Of a DNA stretch of 17,688 nt, positions 1-8,922 are shown piece after piece (the stretch's first letter is position 1; every line of letters begins with the position of its first letter). The notes under the pieces are model-generated. The model was not told the origin of the DNA. It did no database searches and saw only the letters and a program-made list of their open reading frames with translations. The position numbers and the translations under genes are program-made. This DNA is from Rhodanobacter sp. (GTDB lineage: Bacteria > Pseudomonadota > Gammaproteobacteria > Xanthomonadales > Rhodanobacteraceae), in NCBI GenBank assembly GCA_026193555.1, contig JAPHUU010000245.1:1-17688 (forward strand), in the 5' to 3' direction.

Positions 1-2624
1 CCCAGCAGCAGCACCATGCCGTTGGACTGGGCCTGCTTCAGGCGCTGGTTGGCGCCGGTGTAGTCGACCTTGATGCCGGCTGGCAGGCCCACCGCGTAGG
101 CGGCCTGATCGACCAGCGCGATGCCGCGATCCTGCGGCACGTCCTTGGCCAGGTTGTAGGTGATGGTGACCGCTTCCATCTGGTTGTGATGGCGGATCCG
201 GATCGGGCTGATGCCGGGGCCCATGCGGGCCAGCGCGGACAGCGGGATCATCTCGCCCTTGTCGCTGCGCACGTGGATGTTCAGCAGCGATTGCGGGCTG
301 AGGTTTTCGCTGGGGCTGCTGGTCAGCACGACCCAGTACTGGTTGATGTCGGAATAGATCTGCGACACCAGGCGCTGGCCGAACGCGCTGTACAGCGCGG
401 TGTCGATCGCGCCCATGCTGACATGCAGGCGCGCCGCCGCCTGGCGGTCGATCTTCAGCTGCTGCTGCTTGCCGACCTGGTCGAACTGGCTGCCGACATC
501 GCGAAACTCCTTGATCGTGCGCAGCTGGCGCACCATCTTCAGCGCCCAAGGCTGCAGGTCGCCACCATCGCTGCTGACGAGCTGGAATTCGTACTGGCCG
601 CCCTTGTCGCCGCTGCCGCCACCACCGAGGAATTGCGCCGCGCTTATCGATACCTTGACGTCGGGCATCTGGTCGTAGTGCTTGGTCAGCCGCTCGACGA
701 TCGCCTTGATGTGGTCGGGCCGCTCGCCGGGTCCGTGGCCGCGCGGCTTCAGGTCGACGAACATCTGCGCGCTGTTGCCCACCGCGCCGCCGAAGCCGTT
801 GCCGCCCAGCATGGTCAGCTCGTCGAGCACGGCCGGATCGGCCTGCATGATCTTCTCGACCTGCTTCGCGCGCTCGGCCATCAGCGTCGGCGCGATGTTG
901 GCATCGGCGCTGATCTCGACCTGCAGCTGGCCGGTGTCCTCGTCCGGCATGAAGGTGCCGCCGGCGGTCTTGACCACCGCAAAGCCCAGCGCGAAGGTGA
1001 GCAGCAGCAGCGCCAGCGGTTGCCAGCGCATGATGCGGCGGTGATGCAGCGCCCAGTCCAGTCCGCGCTCGTACAGCCGCAGCATGCCGCGATCGAAGCG
1101 CTCCACCGCCTGTTCGATGCGGCCCGGCGGCGCGCGGTTTGCCGCTTCGTGCTTCAGCAACCGGCCGCACAGCGCGGGGGTCAGGGTCAGCGACACGATC
1201 GCCGAGATCACCACGGCGGCGGTCAGGGTCACCGAGAATTCGCGCAGCAGCAGCACCAGCACGTTGTTGCCGAACAGCAGCGGCGCGAACACCGCCACCA
1301 GCGACAGCGTGATCGACACCACGGTGAAGCCGATCTCGCGCACGCCGGTCATCGCCGCCTGCAGCGGCGGCATGCCGTGCTCCATGTGGCGCACGATGTT
1401 CTCGATCACCACGATCGCATCGTCGACCACGAAGCCGATGCACAGCACCAGCGCCACCAGCGACAGCGTGTTGAGCGTGTAGCCGAGCATCCACATCACC
1501 ACGAACGCGCCGGCCAGCGACAGCGGCACGCTGAGCATCGCGATCAGGGTCGGGCGCAGCCGGCGCAGAAACACCAGCATCACCATCGCCACCATCGCGA
1601 TCGAGATCAGCAGCGCCACCTCGACCTCGTGCAGTGCCGACTTGGTGGTCTGGGTCAGGTCGAACACCGGCGAGATGGTGACGTTCGACGGCAGCGATGC
1701 GGCCAGCTGCGGCAGCTTGGCGCGGATCGCTGCCACCGTGGCCACCGCGTTCGCCTCCGGCCGCTTGGTGACCTGCAGGCCGACCGTTCGCGAGCTGTTG
1801 AACCAGGCGGCCTGGTACTGGTCCTGCTGACCGCTGTAGACCCTGGCCACGTCGGACAGCCGCACCGGCGTGCCGTTCTTCACCGAGATCAGGAGCTTGG
1901 CAAAGTCCTCCGGTTCGCGCAGGCCGTCGTTGGCGGTCACCGTCATCTGGGTGCGGCCGTCACTGAGGATGCCCTGCGGCGAATTGACGTTGGCGGCGCG
2001 CAAGGCATTGGCCACGTCGTTCGCGGTCAGCCCCTTGGCGGCCAGCGACTGGTTGTCCAGCTCGATCCGCACCGCATGCGGGGTGCCGCCGAACACCTGC
2101 ACCTGGGCCACGCCGTCGATCTGCGCCACCGCGGGCTTCAGCAGGGTGTCGGCCAGATCGTACAGCTTGTCCTGCGGCATCCCGGTGGAGGTCAGGGTGA
2201 TGAACAGGATCGGGATCTGCGAGGTGTCGAACTTGAAGTACTGCGGCGGCGAGGGCATGCCCGAGGGCAGGTCGACCGCGGCCGCGTTGATCGCCGCCTG
2301 CACGTCGCGGGCGGCGCTGTCGGCGGTGCGGCTGAAGTTGAAGCGCACGCTGATGCCGACCGAACCCTCGCGGGCGTTGCCGTACATTTCGTCGACACCG
2401 GGGATCTGGCCCAGATGGCGCTCCAGCGGCGCCAGCACGGTGTTCGCCATCGTCTGCGCGCTGGCCCCGGGCATGTTCGCGCCGACGTAGACGCCGGGGA
2501 AGTCCAGCGACGGCAGCGCGGCGACGCCAAGCAGCAGATAGGCCCAGATGCCGGCGAGGGTCAGCCCCAATGCGAGCAACGAGGTGCCGACCGGGCGGCG
2601 GATCAGTGGGGCAAAGACGTTCAT
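1..2624 (-). CDS. RND multidrug efflux pump inner-membrane subunit (MdtB/MdtC-like), partial
   Basis: This is a proton-driven inner-membrane transporter of the HAE1 RND family, which works with a periplasmic adaptor and an outer-membrane channel to expel drugs or other amphiphiles. The frame opens with MNVFAPLIRRPVGTSLLALG and stays open to the left edge, giving about 874 of the usual ~1,040 residues; the C-terminus lies outside the window. TM1 is at about residues 10-32, followed by the first porter loop (LPSLDFPGVYVGANMPGAS). The signature VVDDAIVVIEN lies in TM4 with D401 and D402, the pair that carries protons in this family. FMPDEDTGQL, around residue 559, opens the second porter loop. 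The N-terminal text is closer to MdtB/MdtC than to AcrB. The start is supported by a GGAAG a few bases upstream. No adaptor gene lies upstream, so any partner must be downstream or elsewhere. Substrate unknown. Confidence 0.93.
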   Translation of the reverse strand, partial: MNVFAPLIRRPVGTSLLALGLTLAGIWAYLLLGVAALPSLDFPGVYVGANMPGASAQTMANTVLAPLERHLGQIPGVDEMYGNAREGSVGISVRFNFSRTADSAARDVQAAINAAAVDLPSGMPSPPQYFKFDTSQIPILFITLTSTGMPQDKLYDLADTLLKPAVAQIDGVAQVQVFGGTPHAVRIELDNQSLAAKGLTANDVANALRAANVNSPQGILSDGRTQMTVTANDGLREPEDFAKLLISVKNGTPVRLSDVARVYSGQQDQYQAAWFNSSRTVGLQVTKRPEANAVATVAAIRAKLPQLAASLPSNVTISPVFDLTQTTKSALHEVEVALLISIAMVAMVMLVFLRRLRPTLIAMLSVPLSLAGAFVVMWMLGYTLNTLSLVALVLCIGFVVDDAIVVIENIVRHMEHGMPPLQAAMTGVREIGFTVVSITLSLVAVFAPLLFGNNVLVLLLREFSVTLTAAVVISAIVSLTLTPALCGRLLKHEAANRAPPGRIEQAVERFDRGMLRLYERGLDWALHHRRIMRWQPLALLLLTFALGFAVVKTAGGTFMPDEDTGQLQVEISADANIAPTLMAERAKQVEKIMQADPAVLDELTMLGGNGFGGAVGNSAQMFVDLKPRGHGPGERPDHIKAIVERLTKHYDQMPDVKVSISAAQFLGGGGSGDKGGQYEFQLVSSDGGDLQPWALKMVRQLRTIKEFRDVGSQFDQVGKQQQLKIDRQAAARLHVSMGAIDTALYSAFGQRLVSQIYSDINQYWVVLTSSPSENLSPQSLLNIHVRSDKGEMIPLSALARMGPGISPIRIRHHNQMEAVTITYNLAKDVPQDRGIALVDQAAYAVGLPAGIKVDYTGANQRLKQAQSNGMVLLL

Positions 2625-2796
2625 GGCGCTTCCGTGCTTGGCGACAAGGCGCCGCGGTCGGACAGGTGCGCGGCAGCCGACAGAGTAACGGCAGGGTCGT
2701 GGATGGCAATCATGCCGCCTTTATGCCTGCTGGCGCGACCGGGCGTATGTGCCTGAAGTCCACACCGTGTCGAAAGGCAGGGGTGGGCACCGGCAG

Positions 2797-2830
2797 CCTC
2801 GCGCCACGCCGGCGATGGCGTGACGCGAGG
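2797..2830 (-). terminator. Strong hairpin just after btuB, possible terminator without a U-tract
   Basis: The arms CCTCGCGCCACGCC and GGCGTGACGCGAGG pair over 14 positions with one internal mismatch around a 6-nt GGCGAT loop. The hairpin sits 15 nt past the btuB stop codon and well before the RND pump start. No run of U follows on the minus strand, so it may be a processing or stability stem rather than an intrinsic terminator. Confidence 0.45.
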
Positions 2831-2845
2831 GAATCACCGTCCGAT

Positions 2846-4732
2846 TCAGTGCACGACCGGGCTGTAGCGCAGCGTCAGGGACCCGCTGCGCCCGGGCTGG
2901 TTGATGTAGTACGCCGTCTCGTAGCTGCGGTCGAACAGATTGGCGAGCCGAGCCCCGAGCTGCCAGCCCGGCGCGAACGCGTAGCTGGCGCGCAGATCGG
3001 TGGTGGCATAGCCACCGAGCCGGTGCCGGTTGGCCAGATCGTCATAGCGCTTGCCCGCGACGTTGACGCTGGCGCCCACGGTGAAGGCGCCGAACGTGTG
3101 ATCCAGATCGACCCGCGCGGTGCGTTCGGGCCGGCGTGCCAGCCACTTGCCATGGCTGGGTCCCGCGCCGTCGTTCTGCGGCTGCTGCAGGGTGAGGTAG
3201 CCCTGCACCTGCCAGCCGGCCAGCGTGGCGCCGAGCTGCCCTTCCAGCCCGCGGATCCGCGCCTGACTGACGTTGCGCGGGAAGTAGTTGCTGTCCAGCG
3301 TGATCAGCTGGTCGATCCGGGTCTGGTAGGCGTTCAACGCCCAGTTCCAGCGGTTCGCCTGTTGCGCCAGCCCCAGCTCGAGGCTGCGCGAGGCTTCCGG
3401 CTTGAGCTGCGGATTGCCGCCGCCGTAGGGGTAGTACAGGTCGTTGAAGGTCGGTGCGTGAAACGCCGTGCCGTAGCTGGCCGACAAGCGCAGCCCGTGG
3501 TCGAGGCGGTAGCCCCACGCGGCGGCGCCGGTGTCGTGGCCGCCGAACTGGCTGTTCTGGTCGTGACGGGCGGAGAGCTGCAGTTCGTTGCGCCCGAACG
3601 ACCCCTGATACTGCGCGTAGCTGCCGGTGTCGCCGCGGGCGCTGTCCAGGTAACCGGTATCACTGGTGATGTGTTCCTGCTGGTAGTCCACGCCCACGCT
3701 CAGCAGCTGGTTGTCGGCCAGCGCGATATCGTTCTGCCACGAGGCCTGATTGCGGCGCGAGTTGGCGTAGCCGGTGGGCATGCGCGGGTAGTACTGGCCG
3801 TAGTAGGTGCCCTGATACCAGGTCCGGGCGTCGTCGCGGCTCTGTCCTGCGGCCAGCGTGACCTTCCACGATTCGAGCGGATGGAAGCTGAGGCGGGCAC
3901 CGGCCACCAGTTGCTGGTTGACGGCCCGATTGCCGCCGTAGGGGCTGCCCGCGTAGCCGACGTCGTTCTTGCTGCGCAGCCAGTCGACTGCCAGCTCGGC
4001 GCCGTTGTCCCAGCGATAGCCGCCGTTGGCCGCACCATTCCAGTTGCGGTAGGCGTCGTTGCGCGGGTCATCGACGAAGCAGCCTGCCATCGCCTCGGCC
4101 GCGCCCATCCGGCAGGCCGGAAAGCCGCGGGTGTACTTGCCGCCGAGACTGAGGTTGTACCAGGCATGCGCGTCGCCGCCGGACAGACCGACCTGACTGC
4201 CGAGCAGCCCGTGACTGCCCGCGGTCACGCTCAGCGACGGCGCGATGCCGCCATCGCGCCGGCCGTGGCGGGTGAAGATCTGGATCACCCCGCCGATCGC
4301 GTCGGCGCCATACAGGCTCGAACGCGGACCACGCACCACCTCGATGCGCTCGATCTGCTCCACCGGGATCTGCTCGAACGCGGCCAGGCCGGCGGTGATC
4401 GAACCGATCCGCACGCCGTCGATCAGCACCAGCGTGTGAGTGGAATTGGTGCCGCGCAGGAACACCGACGTCTGCTGGCCGAGGCCACCGGCCTGCGTCA
4501 CCACCACGCCCGGCAGCCCGCTCAGCAGATCGGTCAGCGATGCCGGCTGCAGCCGCTCGATGTCCGCCCGCGTGATGATCGTCACCGACGACAGCGCGTC
4601 ATCGACGGTGATCGCGGTGCGCGTGGCGGTGACGATCACCGGCTCCAGCGGCGTGCTGGCGCTGATCTGGTCGTTGGCGTACGCCGCCATGGTGCAACTG
4701 AGCAGCGCCGCTGCCAGCAAGGTCTTCTTCAT
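2846..4732 (-). CDS. btuB: TonB-dependent vitamin B12 outer-membrane receptor BtuB
   Basis: This outer-membrane receptor binds cobalamin and imports it into the periplasm using TonB-ExbBD energy. The protein is 628 aa (E. coli BtuB is about 614). A signal peptide (MKKTLLAAALLSCTMAAYA) is followed by a TonB-box-like EPVIVTATRT at about 30-39. The plug domain (about 40-155) contains FLRGTNSTHTLVLIDGVRI and VVRGPRSSLYGADAIGGVI, both very close to the E. coli BtuB plug. The remainder is barrel sequence rich in alternating aromatic strands. The start at MKK is chosen because of the signal peptide and a GGAGA about 7 nt upstream; the same frame stays open further upstream but that DNA is the riboswitch. 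A cobalamin riboswitch in the leader makes B12 the expected ligand. Oddity: the protein ends ...RYSPVVH, lacking the usual terminal Phe/Trp of outer-membrane barrels. Confidence 0.95.
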   Translation of the reverse strand: MKKTLLAAALLSCTMAAYANDQISASTPLEPVIVTATRTAITVDDALSSVTIITRADIERLQPASLTDLLSGLPGVVVTQAGGLGQQTSVFLRGTNSTHTLVLIDGVRIGSITAGLAAFEQIPVEQIERIEVVRGPRSSLYGADAIGGVIQIFTRHGRRDGGIAPSLSVTAGSHGLLGSQVGLSGGDAHAWYNLSLGGKYTRGFPACRMGAAEAMAGCFVDDPRNDAYRNWNGAANGGYRWDNGAELAVDWLRSKNDVGYAGSPYGGNRAVNQQLVAGARLSFHPLESWKVTLAAGQSRDDARTWYQGTYYGQYYPRMPTGYANSRRNQASWQNDIALADNQLLSVGVDYQQEHITSDTGYLDSARGDTGSYAQYQGSFGRNELQLSARHDQNSQFGGHDTGAAAWGYRLDHGLRLSASYGTAFHAPTFNDLYYPYGGGNPQLKPEASRSLELGLAQQANRWNWALNAYQTRIDQLITLDSNYFPRNVSQARIRGLEGQLGATLAGWQVQGYLTLQQPQNDGAGPSHGKWLARRPERTARVDLDHTFGAFTVGASVNVAGKRYDDLANRHRLGGYATTDLRASYAFAPGWQLGARLANLFDRSYETAYYINQPGRSGSLTLRYSPVVH

Positions 4733-4867
4733 GTGCGTTCTCCGGCCGCGCACCCGCGCACGGCTCATGCAGTCAATGAGCTGGCAGCGAACGAAGGAAG
4801 ACGGAACGACGGGCACGGCGGGACGCCACGAACGTGGTTCAGCCTCGCCCACCGCGAGCCACCAGGA

Positions 4868-5052
4868 ATCGTTCAGGCCGGTCTCCGGGCTCACGAGTGG
4901 CATGCGGTGCTCCGCCTGCCTCGAACGGCGCCTTCCCGTGCAGTGCACAGTGGCGTTCGCCGTCCGGAATACTCGCTTACCGTTGCGGGGGCAGCGCCGG
5001 CCTTGCAGTGTTGTTCAACACCACGCACCGGCTTCCCGTTTCATCCCTTGAG
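4868..5052 (-). promoter_or_regulatory. Cobalamin (adenosylcobalamin) riboswitch in the btuB leader
   Basis: Read on the minus strand, the leader carries the conserved blocks of this RNA in order: ACGGGAAGCCGGTG near the 5' side (about 5024-5041), then GCTGCCCCCGCAACGGTAAG (about 4974-4993), CACTG and GGGAAGGC in the middle, and the B12 box GAGCCCGGAGACCGGCCTG (about 4874-4892). About 140 nt separate the B12 box from the btuB start. Within the leader, GCTCAT/ATGAGC (4763-4781) forms a small hairpin. CCGGCC in the B12 box is complementary to GGCCGG overlapping the Shine-Dalgarno region, which would fit translational repression when B12 is bound. The fine boundaries and the switching mechanism are inferred; the identity of the aptamer is clear. 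Confidence 0.93.
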
Positions 5053-5082
5053 CGAGCGCTCGCGGGACACCTGAACCCGGGC

Positions 5083-5111
5083 ACTTTAGCGTCGGATGGC
5101 CATTTCGGCAA
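5083..5111 (-). promoter_or_regulatory. Candidate sigma-70 promoter for the btuB riboswitch transcript
   Basis: On the minus strand, TTGCCG (5106-5111) and TAAAGT (5083-5088) are separated by exactly 17 bp, each matching 4 of 6 consensus positions. Transcription would begin around 5076, just upstream of the riboswitch aptamer and inside the gap between nagA and the riboswitch. Position and spacing fit; there is no experimental support. Confidence 0.55.
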
Positions 5112-5139
5112 TGCGCGCGGGGAACTGCCGGTAGCAGCG

Positions 5140-6360
5140 CTACCCTGTGCGCGAATGCCCTGATGCTCCGATGGGACCAAGATCATTCGCGCACAGGGTG
5201 CGCTCCTGCGCGGCCACGCCGCCGATCCAGCTTTGCCGCACCCGGTAGTCGTCGTCCATCACGATCAGGTCGGCCTGATACCCCGCAGCGATGCGGCCGT
5301 GGCTGGCGCCGAGGCCGAGAAAGTCGGCCGGATAGGTGGTGGCCATGCGCACCGCTTCGTCCAGCGGCAGGCCCAGCAGTTGCACCGTGTTGCGTACGGC
5401 GCCGGCCATGTCCAGCGCCGAGCCGGCCAGCACGCCTTGCGCGGTCTGGCAGATGCCGTCTTTCGCGGTGATGGTTTCGCCGTTGAGCACGAAGGACGGA
5501 TCGTCCGCGCCGACCGGCGGCATCGCGTCGGTGACCAGCAGCATCTTGCCGCGTGGCTTGGCGGCGATTGCCACGCGCAGGCTCGCCGGATGTACATGGT
5601 GGCCGTCGACGATCAGTCCGCACCAGCTGTCGGCATCGTCCAGCGCGGCGCCGACCACGCCCGGTTCGCGGCTGCCCAGCGGGGTCATCGCGTTGAACAG
5701 ATGGGTGAAGCCACGCACGCCGGCGGCCAGCGCCGCACGGGTGGCCGCGTAGTCGGCGGCGGTGTGCCCGGCGCAGACGATCACCCCGGCGGCGGCCAGC
5801 GCGGTGATGTCCGCCAGCGGCACGCGCTCGGGCGCCAGCGTCAGCAGCCGCACGCCGCGATGCGGCGCACACAGCAGGGCCCTGTCCTCGGCCCCGGGCG
5901 CGTGGAAGAACTTCGGGTCGTGCACGCCCTTGCGCGCGGGTGCCAGATACGGCCCCTCCAGATGGATGCCGAGCACGCCCGGCACGCCTTCGCCGAGCGC
6001 CTGCTCCACCGCGGCGATGGCCGCGCGCATCACATCCAGGTCGTCGCTGATCAGGGTCGGCAGGAAGCCGGTGGTGCCATGGCGCCGATGCCCCGCACCG
6101 ATGCGGCGGATCGTCTGCACCGTGGGCGCGTCGTTGAACAACACCCCGCCACCACCGTTGACCTGCACGTCGATGAAGCCCGGCAGCAGCAGCGCGCCTC
6201 GCAGGTCGTGCTGCGGCACGTGGCGCACGCGCGGATCATCCGGCGGCAACAGCGCGGCGATGCGCTCGCCTTCGAGCAGCACCGCGCAATCCTCGCGCCA
6301 ACCGGACTCGGTCAGCACGCGGCCGTTGATCAGGGCGGTCGTCAGCGGGCGGCTCGACAC
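5140..6360 (-). CDS. nagA: N-acetylglucosamine-6-phosphate deacetylase
   Basis: This cytoplasmic metal-dependent amidohydrolase removes acetate from GlcNAc-6-phosphate to give glucosamine-6-phosphate. It is 406 aa. The family landmarks are in order: PGFIDVQVNGGGG (60-72), HGTTGFLPTLIS (94-105), GIHLEGPYLAPARKG (131-145) with metal ligand E135, CAGHTAADYA with H199, THLFNAMTPLGSREPG with H220, IVDGHHVHP (250-258) and LLVTDAMPPVGA with catalytic D278. The chosen start is a GTG 5 nt after the upstream regulator's stop; a TTG at 6369 overlapping that stop (TTGA) is an alternative adding three residues. Either start implies translational coupling to the regulator. No nagB, nagE or nagK is in the window. 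A 6-bp stem (5130-5144) overlaps the stop codon but lacks a T-tract. Confidence 0.95.
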   Translation of the reverse strand: MSSRPLTTALINGRVLTESGWREDCAVLLEGERIAALLPPDDPRVRHVPQHDLRGALLLPGFIDVQVNGGGGVLFNDAPTVQTIRRIGAGHRRHGTTGFLPTLISDDLDVMRAAIAAVEQALGEGVPGVLGIHLEGPYLAPARKGVHDPKFFHAPGAEDRALLCAPHRGVRLLTLAPERVPLADITALAAAGVIVCAGHTAADYAATRAALAAGVRGFTHLFNAMTPLGSREPGVVGAALDDADSWCGLIVDGHHVHPASLRVAIAAKPRGKMLLVTDAMPPVGADDPSFVLNGETITAKDGICQTAQGVLAGSALDMAGAVRNTVQLLGLPLDEAVRMATTYPADFLGLGASHGRIAAGYQADLIVMDDDYRVRQSWIGGVAAQERTLCANDLGPIGASGHSRTG

Positions 6361-6365
6361 GGTGC

Positions 6366-7118
6366 TCAATCGGTCTGCAGTTCGGCGACGAAGTCGTAGA
6401 TGTCGCCGCGATACCAGGAGGTGGTGAACTCGACCACCCGACCGTCGTCGAGAAAACTGCGGCGCTCGATATTGAGCCCGGCACTGCCGACGTTGACGTG
6501 CAGCAACCGCGCCTGCTGGGCACTCAGCGACACCGCGCGCAGCCGCTGCAAGGCACGGCGCGGACGGCAGCCAAGTTTCTCCAACGCCTCGTACAGCGAG
6601 TCGTGCACCAGCATCGGATCGGGCAGCACGCTGGCCGGCACCACGCTGCGCTCGATCGCCAGCGGTTCGTCCTGCCCGTAACGCACCCGGTGCAGGCGCA
6701 CCACCAGCGAGCCGGGCGACAGGTTCATCGCCATCGACTCCTCCGGCGTCACCTCGCCGATGACTCGCTCGAAGAATTCCGAACGCGGACGCAGGCCGCG
6801 TTCGCGCAGATCCTCGGTGAAGCTGGTCAGCCGCGACATCGGCTTGACGATGCGCTCGGCGATGAAGGTGCCGGCGCCGTGGCGCTGGGTCAGCAGACCT
6901 TCCTCGACCAGGCCGGCGATCGCCTTGCGCACGGTCACCCGCGACAGCTTCAGCGCCACCGAAAGATCGCGCTCGCTGGGCAGCGCCTGACCCGGCTCGA
7001 TGTCGCGATGCTCGACGATGTTGCGGATCGCCCGACGCAGGCGCAGGTAGGCCAGCGGCTGATGGGTGGCCGGATCCTGGCAGATCCGGCGGTATTCGTT
7101 GGTGAGGGCAGTCTCCAT
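6366..7118 (-). CDS. GntR-family (HutC subfamily) transcriptional regulator, probable amino-sugar regulator
   Basis: This is a DNA-binding regulator of 250 aa. A winged helix-turn-helix occupies about residues 25-90 (LPSERDLSVALKLSRVTVRK, then GLLTQRHGAGTFIAE), and a HutC/UTRA effector domain fills the rest (SRLTSFTEDLRERG, then YGQDEPLAIERSVVPA and TTSWYRGDIYDF). UTRA domains of this kind bind small molecules; the GlcNAc regulators NagR/YvoA and DasR belong here and bind phosphorylated amino sugars. It lies immediately upstream of nagA in the same unit and divergent from zwf, so GlcNAc-6-P or GlcN-6-P is the likely effector (inference). Two ATGs are possible (7118, and 7130 giving four more residues); neither has a good Shine-Dalgarno sequence. 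It is not a HexR (RpiR-type) protein, the usual regulator of zwf-edd-eda in many relatives. Confidence 0.9.
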   Translation of the reverse strand: METALTNEYRRICQDPATHQPLAYLRLRRAIRNIVEHRDIEPGQALPSERDLSVALKLSRVTVRKAIAGLVEEGLLTQRHGAGTFIAERIVKPMSRLTSFTEDLRERGLRPRSEFFERVIGEVTPEESMAMNLSPGSLVVRLHRVRYGQDEPLAIERSVVPASVLPDPMLVHDSLYEALEKLGCRPRRALQRLRAVSLSAQQARLLHVNVGSAGLNIERRSFLDDGRVVEFTTSWYRGDIYDFVAELQTD

Positions 7119-7128
7119 GCCGGCAAAC

Positions 7129-7272
7129 ATACCAATAGCAAACCACTGACCGCAAGCCCGTTGTTGCGATACCGCGACCGGGCCTGCAAGCCCATGCCCT
7201 GAACGCACCAGCCGAGTGACGTTATGAATTCGTATGCAGAGTGGTAGCCGATCTGGTATTTCACTGGTACCA
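7129..7272. promoter_or_regulatory. Shared regulator/zwf control region with repeated TGGTA half-sites
   Basis: The 223-bp gap between the two divergent start codons has TGGTA at 7242-7246, 7254-7258 and 7265-7269 on the plus strand, spaced 12 and 11 bp (about one helical turn). The last extends to the palindrome TGGTACCA (7265-7272). A further TGGTAT lies on the minus strand at 7134-7129, overlapping the regulator's 5' end. TGGT(A/C)T half-sites resemble the operators recalled for DasR and NagR/YvoA, relatives of the adjacent regulator. The binding role is inferred. Confidence 0.5.
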
Positions 7273-7341
7273 TCTAACGCCCCCCGGGTAGTCGTGCTTC
7301 GGCCCCTGCCCGCCTTCCGACATCGTGTCCGAGGTGACTGC

Positions 7342-8805
<1,464 letters not shown>

Positions 8806-8922
8806 AGCGTCCTGTTTACCGCCGCTTTACCCGGCCGTTCGTCGGCGCGCGGCACGCTTGCCCCACCTTCCCATCGACACGCGCACTCACCGTTGCTTCC
8901 CGCGACGGGCGCCACTCTCACC

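Noticed and set aside
186..2756. 856-codon plus-strand open frame
   Set aside because: It is antisense to the RND pump gene. The translation is Arg/His/Gln-rich with no family features, a typical product of high-GC codon bias.
4733..4948. In-frame N-terminal extension of btuB
   Set aside because: The DNA is the riboswitch and leader. The true start is the MKK signal peptide with a Shine-Dalgarno sequence.
2570..5074. 834-codon plus-strand open frame
   Set aside because: It lies antisense to btuB and its riboswitch and has no recognisable domain.
5130..5144. GGTAGC/GCTACC hairpin at the end of nagA
   Set aside because: It overlaps the stop codon, has only 6 bp and no T-tract, so I do not call it a terminator.
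5233..6399. 388-codon plus-strand open frame
   Set aside because: Antisense shadow of nagA, with His/Arg/Gln-rich composition.
6366..7155. Apparent 671-codon frame joining sequence upstream of nagA to nagA (5140-7155, minus)
   Set aside because: The part before 6360 is an out-of-frame reading of the GntR regulator gene. Only the nagA part is protein-like, so this is not a fusion.
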